Assembly: GCF_007655005.1 (NCBI RefSeq)
Contig: NZ_SZVW01000009.1
Coordinates: 248,001 to 312,000, forward strand
From: Streptomyces tibetensis
Lineage (GTDB): Bacteria > Actinomycetota > Actinomycetes > Streptomycetales > Streptomycetaceae
Length of the DNA: 64,000 nucleotides
Direction: 5' to 3'
This document shows positions 59,442 through 64,000 of the stretch, one piece after another; position 1 is the stretch's first letter, and each line of letters begins with the position of its first letter. The notes below the pieces were generated by a model. It was given only the letters and a program-made list of their open reading frames with translations, had not been told where the DNA came from and searched no databases. The position numbers and the translations under genes were made by a program.

Positions 59442-60265
59442 GACCCGTTCCGGAGCTCGGCCAGCACCGCGTCCGTGAACGCCGGCCACGCCTCGATCGC
59501 CCAGGGCCCGAACGCCCGGTCCGTCAGGGCCACGCAGGCCGCTCCCGCGTCCGGGTCGATCCACAGGAACGTACCCGACTGCCCGAAATGCCCGAAAGTG
59601 CGCGGCGAGGACGAGGAGCCCGTCCAGTGCGGCGACTTGGAGTCGCGGATCTCGAACCCGAGCCCCCAGTCGTTGGGGTTCTGGTGGCCGTACCCCGGCA
59701 GGACGCCCTTGGTGCCCGGGTAGTGCACGGTCATGGCGTCGGCGACCGTACGCGGATCCAGCAGCCGCGGCGCCTGCACCTCGGCCGCGAACCGCAGCAG
59801 GTCCTCCACCGTCGACACCCCGTCCTTGGCCGGGGAGCCCTCCAGGGTCGTCGAGGTCATGCCCAGCGGCTCCAGCACGGCTTGCCGGAGGTACTCCCCG
59901 AACGGGATGTCGGTGGCCTTCGCGACGTGGTCGCCCAACTGCTCGAAGCCGGCGTTGGAGTACAGCCGCCGCTCCGCGGGCGGGGCCGTGACCTTGTGCT
60001 CGTCGAAGGCGAGGCCCGAGGTGTGCGCGAGCAGGTGGCGGACCGTCGACCCGGGGGGACCCGCGGGCTCGTCGAACTCGATGGCCCCCTCCTCGTACGC
60101 GACGAGCACCGCGTAGGCGGCCAGCGGCTTGGTCACCGACGCGAGCGGGAACCGCTGCGCGGCCGGTCCGTGGAGGCCGAGGACGGTGCCGTCCGCGCGT
60201 ACGGCACCCGCCGCGGCGGTGGGAACCGGCCAGTTCTCGATCAAGGCGAGGCTCTTCAGCGACAT
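59438..60265 (-). CDS. Beta-lactamase-fold serine hydrolase
   Basis: A 275-residue protein with SxxK Ser43-Val-Thr-Lys46 (LASVTKPLA), YSN (about residue 102) and a GHFGQSG motif taking the KTG place. No signal peptide. Shorter than most members, it probably acts as an esterase or D-amino-acid peptidase-like enzyme; substrate unknown. Confidence 0.87.
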   Translation of the reverse strand: MSLKSLALIENWPVPTAAAGAVRADGTVLGLHGPAAQRFPLASVTKPLAAYAVLVAYEEGAIEFDEPAGPPGSTVRHLLAHTSGLAFDEHKVTAPPAERRLYSNAGFEQLGDHVAKATDIPFGEYLRQAVLEPLGMTSTTLEGSPAKDGVSTVEDLLRFAAEVQAPRLLDPRTVADAMTVHYPGTKGVLPGYGHQNPNDWGLGFEIRDSKSPHWTGSSSSPRTFGHFGQSGTFLWIDPDAGAACVALTDRAFGPWAIEAWPAFTDAVLAELRNGS

Positions 60266-60283
60266 GCGTTCGAGCCTATGCGC

Positions 60284-60754
60284 TCAGAGCGCGAGCTCCA
60301 GCAAAGGGTCGGGCTTGGGGCGGAAACCGAGCGAGACGTACAGCGGCTCCGCCTCCGGCGAGGCGGTCAGCTGCACCCGCCGGGCACCGCGCTCGCGGAA
60401 CCACTCCAGCAGGGTGGTCATGCAGGCCCGCGCGTATCCGCGGCGCCGGGCGTCCGGGGCGGTGGCGACGCTGAACACGAAGCCCACCCTGCCCTGCGGA
60501 TCGCCCGCCTTGCCGATGCGGTAGTCGATCGTCCCGGCCACCAGGCAGGCCAGCGCCCCCGGCCGCTCCGGGTGGTCGACGACGAACGCCGTGAAATCGC
60601 CTTCCGGATCGCCCAGTTTGGCCCTCAGGGTCGGGAGCGATTCCCCGTGCCAGGCGATGGAGGGATCTGAGGCGAACACCGAGTCGATCATGACTTGGCG
60701 CAACCGCAGGACTTCTGCGGCGTCTTCGGGCAGGGCGCGACGTACAACACTCAT
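60284..60754 (-). CDS. GNAT-family N-acetyltransferase
   Basis: A 156-residue acetyltransferase: the acetyl-CoA loop VATAPDARRRGYARA (about residues 96-110) followed by the usual helix and PLYVSLGFRP at the C-terminal end. It should move an acetyl group from acetyl-CoA to an amine. Start at MSVVRRALPED, preferred over a longer frame that reaches into a promoter region. Ends 18 bp before the serine hydrolase start, so probably in its operon. Confidence 0.88.
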   Translation of the reverse strand: MSVVRRALPEDAAEVLRLRQVMIDSVFASDPSIAWHGESLPTLRAKLGDPEGDFTAFVVDHPERPGALACLVAGTIDYRIGKAGDPQGRVGFVFSVATAPDARRRGYARACMTTLLEWFRERGARRVQLTASPEAEPLYVSLGFRPKPDPLLELAL

Positions 60755-60817
60755 GAGTCCGTACGCTAACCAGTCGGGTCCGGTGACGTCCTGCCGATTT
60801 CTTACCGTCGGCGCTTG

Positions 60818-60835
60818 CTTGGAGTGCACTCCAGG
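60818..60835. promoter_or_regulatory. MerR operator-promoter
   Basis: Perfect palindrome TGGAGTGCACTCCA (60820-60833) in CTTGGAGTGCACTCCAGG, the form seen at AdhR/NmlR-type MerR sites. It sits between TTGCTT (-35-like) and TCTAGC (-10-like), about 20 bp before the regulator start. Confidence 0.75.
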
Positions 60836-60852
60836 GTTCTAGCGTGGGGGCC

Positions 60853-61317
60853 ATGACGGTGATGGAGACCACGACGGCCAGGACCGACACCTGCGCCGGC
60901 CCGCCGCAGCAGAATCGGCGCCCGGACGGCGACGACCACTACACGATCAGCGAGGTCGTCGCCTTCACCGGCCTGACGGCACACACCCTGCGCTGGTACG
61001 AGCGCATCGGCCTGATGCCGCACATCGACCGGTCCCACACCGGTCAGCGCCGCTACACCAACCGCGACCTCGACTGGCTCGACCTGGTCGGCAAGCTCCG
61101 CCTGACGGGCATGCCGGTCGCGGACATGGTCCGGTACGCGGAACTGGTGCGCGAGGGCGACCACACCTATGTCGAGCGCTTCGAGCTGCTGAAGACGACC
61201 CGCGAGGACGTCCTGGCCAGGATCGACGAACTCCGGGGCACGCTCGCCGTGCTCGACCGGAAGATCAGTTTCTACGCGGACGCCGGGCGTGCCCTGGCGT
61301 CGGAGAGGTCCCGATGA
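60853..61317 (+). CDS. MerR-family transcriptional regulator
   Basis: A 154-residue MerR protein with TISEVVAFTGLTAHTLRWYE (residues about 31-50) and a C-terminal coiled coil (ELLKTTREDVLARIDELRG). It lacks the cysteine cluster of metal sensors; the only Cys is near residue 14. Its palindromic operator is just upstream. The aldo-keto reductase start overlaps its stop (ATGA), so it likely controls its own operon, sensing aldehydes or electrophiles. Confidence 0.9.
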   Translation: MTVMETTTARTDTCAGPPQQNRRPDGDDHYTISEVVAFTGLTAHTLRWYERIGLMPHIDRSHTGQRRYTNRDLDWLDLVGKLRLTGMPVADMVRYAELVREGDHTYVERFELLKTTREDVLARIDELRGTLAVLDRKISFYADAGRALASERSR

Positions 61318-62330
61318 CGGACGGCAGGATCACGACGGCGAAGCTCGGCGACCACGGTCCCGAGGTGAGCGTCCAGGGCCTGGGCTGCATGGGCATGAGC
61401 TTCGGCTACGGCCCCGCGGACGCGGACGCGTCCCGGGCCACGCTGGAGCGGGCGCTCGAACTCGGCGTCACCCTTTACGACACGGCCGACGCGTACGGCG
61501 CCGGTGAGAACGAGCGGTTCCTCGCGCCGTTCTTCAAGGCCCACCGCGACGAGGTCGTGATAGCCACCAAGTTCGCCCTGTCGATCCCGCCGGACGACCC
61601 GACGCGCCGCGTCGTGCGCAACGACCCGCCCTACATCCGCCAGGCCGTCGAGGCGAGCCTGAAGCGCCTGGACGTCGACGCCATCGACCTCTACTACATG
61701 CACCGGCGCGATGTGAACGTGCCGATCGAGGAGAGCGTCGGCACCATGGCCGACCTGGTCCGTGAGGGCAAGGTCAAGCATCTGGGCCTGAGCGAGGTCA
61801 CGGCCGGTGAACTGCGGGCCGCCCACGCCGTCCACCCCATCGCCGCCGTGCAGTCGGAGTGGTCGCTGTTCAGCCGTGACATCGAGACGCACGTCGTCCC
61901 CGCGGCCCGTGAGCTGGGCGTGGCCCTCGTCGCGTACTCGCCTCTCGGCCGGGGCTTCCTCACCGGGTCCTTCACCGATGCCGACCAGGATCTGACCGCC
62001 GGTGACTTCCGCCGCCAGCAGCCCCGCTTCACGGGCGACAACGCCACGGCGAACGCGACGCTGCTGGAGCTGATCCGGTCGGTGGCCAAGGCCCACGACG
62101 CGACCCTCGGTCAGATCGCCCTGGCCTGGGTCCAGCAGCAGGCCACGGTCCACGACCTCCCGGTCATCCCGATCCCGGGCACCCGCAAGCCCACCAGGGT
62201 GGAGGAGAACGCGGCCGCGACCAGGATCGTCCTCACGGACGAGGAACTGGACCTCCTGGACGGCATAGCGGCCCAGGTGGCGGGCACGCGGTATGCGGAC
62301 ATGGCGTTCACCTCGGCAGGCAGGGAGTAG
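61314..62330 (+). CDS. Aldo/keto reductase
   Basis: A 338-residue NADPH-dependent reductase with the catalytic tetrad: Asp (YDTADAYG), Tyr in the same motif, Lys (VIATKFAL) and His (YYMHRRD). It reduces aldehydes and ketones to alcohols. Translationally coupled to the MerR gene, which suggests an aldehyde-detoxification pair. Confidence 0.92.
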   Translation: MTDGRITTAKLGDHGPEVSVQGLGCMGMSFGYGPADADASRATLERALELGVTLYDTADAYGAGENERFLAPFFKAHRDEVVIATKFALSIPPDDPTRRVVRNDPPYIRQAVEASLKRLDVDAIDLYYMHRRDVNVPIEESVGTMADLVREGKVKHLGLSEVTAGELRAAHAVHPIAAVQSEWSLFSRDIETHVVPAARELGVALVAYSPLGRGFLTGSFTDADQDLTAGDFRRQQPRFTGDNATANATLLELIRSVAKAHDATLGQIALAWVQQQATVHDLPVIPIPGTRKPTRVEENAAATRIVLTDEELDLLDGIAAQVAGTRYADMAFTSAGRE

Positions 62331-62334
62331 TGAA

Positions 62335-62410
62335 GCGCCCCTAGGGGCGCGCCTTCAGGGGCGCGGGGAACTGCGCGATCAACCAAGCACGCACCCGCGC
62401 CCGCCCACGG
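62335..62410 (+). repeat. Palindrome plus dispersed repeat, type A
   Basis: A perfect 16-bp palindrome GCGCCCCTAGGGGCGC (62335-62350) after the reductase stop, then a type A repeat (GGGGCGCGGGGAACTGCGCG at 62359 on) closely related to 53618-53665. It may also end transcription. Confidence 0.7.
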
Positions 62411-62438
62411 CGAGACCTGGGCAGACGCTGAGGGGTCC

Positions 62439-63287
62439 TTAAAGCTCCGCCAGCAACTCGGCCTTTTTGACCGAAAACTCCTCATCCGTCACCAAACCGG
62501 CCTGATGCAACTCACCCAGGTGGCGAATCCGCTCGGCGATGTCCGCAGGATCACGGCGCGGCCCGCCGGCCGGCACGGCCGGCACCGGACTGGACGTTCG
62601 CACCGCCGCCAGCACCGCCGCAGCGAACGGCAGCGACTCGTGCACCGGCCCGTACCCCAGCCCGAACACCACCGCCGCGGGATCCTGGTCGGCCTGCGCC
62701 CCGGGTGCCCCCGCGTCCCGCTGCAACAGCCGCAGATGCCCCTCGAAGACCTCCGGCGACCGCCACTCCACCCCGTTGAGCTCTCCGACGGAGAAGCTCT
62801 GGTCGCCGGCCTTCCACTTCGCCGACGACGCCCCCGTCCAGAACCACCGGAAGTTCACGGTCCGTCCGTCGAAGGTCGCCTTCCCGTCGTACGCCTTGAA
62901 CGACAGCGGCCCCTCGGGCGCCTTCACCAGGAACCGATCGGCCGGCCCGGACTCCGTCAGCAGACCCCGCAGTTCGTCGGCGTAGTACTCCGCGAGGACC
63001 TCGCGCTCGGCGGGCAGCACCAGCCGGTAGGGGTCGACGTTCTCCTTGAGCTGCCCGGCGGCCGCCTCCAGCAACGGGTCCGCCCCGGGGCGCGGCTCGA
63101 CGCGCAGTACGACCGTGCCGCGCTTCCCGCGGGTCAGGGTCACCCCGGCGATCGCCGCCAGGGGCACGCGACGTTCCCCGAGGGCCTGGAAGAGCTTGGG
63201 TGTTCGGATCCCTCGTTCGTAGCGGATGAGCACGGAGTCGGACTCGAACTCCCAGGCGGCATGCAATCCGGCCAGTACGTCACCCAT
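62439..63287 (-). CDS. DUF4429-SHOCT domain protein
   Basis: A 282-residue protein: two DUF4429 units (GIRTPKLFQALGERRVPL at about residues 29-46 and a second around 140-160) and a C-terminal SHOCT motif (IAERIRHLGELHQAGLVTDE). Both domains suggest binding or oligomerisation without known catalysis. ATG at MGDVLAG is preferred because homologs begin there. Common in Streptomyces. Confidence 0.85.
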   Translation of the reverse strand: MGDVLAGLHAAWEFESDSVLIRYERGIRTPKLFQALGERRVPLAAIAGVTLTRGKRGTVVLRVEPRPGADPLLEAAAGQLKENVDPYRLVLPAEREVLAEYYADELRGLLTESGPADRFLVKAPEGPLSFKAYDGKATFDGRTVNFRWFWTGASSAKWKAGDQSFSVGELNGVEWRSPEVFEGHLRLLQRDAGAPGAQADQDPAAVVFGLGYGPVHESLPFAAAVLAAVRTSSPVPAVPAGGPRRDPADIAERIRHLGELHQAGLVTDEEFSVKKAELLAEL

Positions 63288-63362
63288 GCGGCTCATCGTA
63301 TGCGGCACGCGCTCCTCCGTCCCCCTCCCGAGCAGACCGCAATTTCTTCGCCTCTACGCGCG

Positions 63363-64000
63363 TCAGGCCGCCGCCGTGCCGGACATACCGGTACGGCAGA
63401 CGCCGTCTTCGTGCGCGCAGTGCACCGAGCGGTATGCGCCGACGCCGATCTCTGCGAAATTGAACAGACTTGCCGTTCCAGGCTCGAAGTAGCCCGCGTG
63501 ACCCTTCGCGCCCGCCGCCGACAGCACCCGCGCGCCGAACCCGGCGGACACCGGGTCGGCTCCGTGGCCCAGTCCGCCGACCTCCAGGTAGGGCACGTCC
63601 TGGATCCAGTCGTCGGAGTCCCGCATCGCCCACACCCGGGCACCGGTGTGCAGCTGGGCGGCCTTCTCGACCCGCATACCGGGGCTGCCCGCCACCGCGA
63701 TGTCGGACACCCGGCCCGGCAGCGAGTGCGCGGCGACGCCGCACACCACGGAGCCGTAGCTGTGGCAGAACAGCGAGACCGGCGAACCGCCCGGCAGCGC
63801 CCGCACCAGCGCGTTGAGCCGTACGGCACCCTCCTCGGCGCGCATCGCCGTGGCCGAGTCGATGCCGAGTCCGCTAGGCGCCGTGTAGTCGGCCCAGGCG
63901 ATCACGGCCGTGCGGGTCGACGGGCTCACCTGCTGCTCGGCCGCGTACAAGGACTTGGCCATGCCGACGGGCGCGGAGTACTTGCGGTTGGTGCGCTGGA
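63363..64000 (-). CDS. Alpha/beta hydrolase, DUF1023 type (partial, 5' end outside window)
   Basis: 212 codons are visible and the frame continues past the right edge. The nucleophile elbow is FCHSYGSVV, followed by VAGSPGM and an acidic turn (MRDSDDWIQD), matching the actinobacterial DUF1023 hydrolases. A catalytic His probably lies in GHAGYF. Substrate unknown. Confidence 0.85.
   Translation of the reverse strand, partial: QRTNRKYSAPVGMAKSLYAAEQQVSPSTRTAVIAWADYTAPSGLGIDSATAMRAEEGAVRLNALVRALPGGSPVSLFCHSYGSVVCGVAAHSLPGRVSDIAVAGSPGMRVEKAAQLHTGARVWAMRDSDDWIQDVPYLEVGGLGHGADPVSAGFGARVLSAAGAKGHAGYFEPGTASLFNFAEIGVGAYRSVHCAHEDGVCRTGMSGTAAA

Overview
The window is high-GC actinobacterial chromosome and almost certainly Streptomyces. 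The signs are the strong third-position G/C, frequent GTG/TTG starts, Tat and lipoprotein secretion, many secreted polysaccharide hydrolases, Streptomyces-type families (DUF3145, DUF4360, DUF4429, SCO2400-like, the HATPase/XRE pair) and a fasR-fabD-fabH-acpP-fabF fatty-acid cluster. Gene order from the fab cluster down to the monosaccharide transporter looks like the S. coelicolor SCO2386 to about SCO2407 block in reverse; this is from memory of family names, not from alignment. I saw no rRNA, tRNA, CRISPR array, phage or transposase gene.

Layout. 1-1.6 kb: a membrane protein (cut by the window edge) coupled to an ImmA/IrrE-like metalloprotease-fold protein. 1.9-6.7 kb: a CUT1-type sugar ABC importer ending in a cytosolic GH51 arabinofuranosidase, i.e. 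arabino-oligosaccharide uptake and hydrolysis. 6.7-11 kb: a Tat-exported beta-propeller-like protein and a secreted GH35 beta-galactosidase. 11-23.3 kb: an accessory stretch with an Rrf2 regulator, DUF4360, a 1347-residue multidomain exported protein (transglycosylase-like plus SGNH), small secreted proteins, an exported intradiol dioxygenase, and a decayed HATPase/XRE regulatory pair. 23.4-25.9 kb: two secreted, translationally overlapping GH43 arabinanases. 26-27.8 kb: a PLP aminotransferase with a long Pro/Ala tail. 28-36.7 kb: a monosaccharide catabolic and uptake cluster (enolase-superfamily dehydratase, zinc alcohol dehydrogenase, U32-like protein, ChvE/MmsA/MmsB-type ABC importer, aldose epimerase). 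37-52.7 kb: SCO2400-like protein, a 61-bp minisatellite, MarR with a divergent reductase, an ohr gene interrupted by a 41-bp repeat, a secreted M14 peptidase, a Cys-to-Ser pyroglutamyl-peptidase-like protein, LysR/RidA, a GH3 glucosidase and an epimerase. 52.9-58.7 kb: DUF3145 and the fas cluster. 58.8-64 kb: pirin, serine hydrolase, GNAT, a MerR/aldo-keto reductase operon, DUF4429-SHOCT, and a partial alpha/beta hydrolase.

How the parts connect. Extracellular GH43 enzymes release arabinose or arabino-oligosaccharides, the CUT1 importer takes up oligomers, GH51 hydrolyses them inside, and the ChvE-type importer, dehydratase and dehydrogenase probably handle a monosaccharide or sugar acid. A shared cis-element (GTTCGA-N-AT-N-TCGG), with near-identical promoters for two loci more than 20 kb apart, ties these loci into a putative single regulon whose regulator is not in the window. 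This is the strongest previously unmarked signal I see.

Other structure of note: three arrays of short tandem repeats at gene 3' ends, dispersed intergenic repeat families, many perfect 12-18 bp terminator stems between convergent genes, and a readthrough-dependent occlusion of a ribosome binding site upstream of the aminotransferase.
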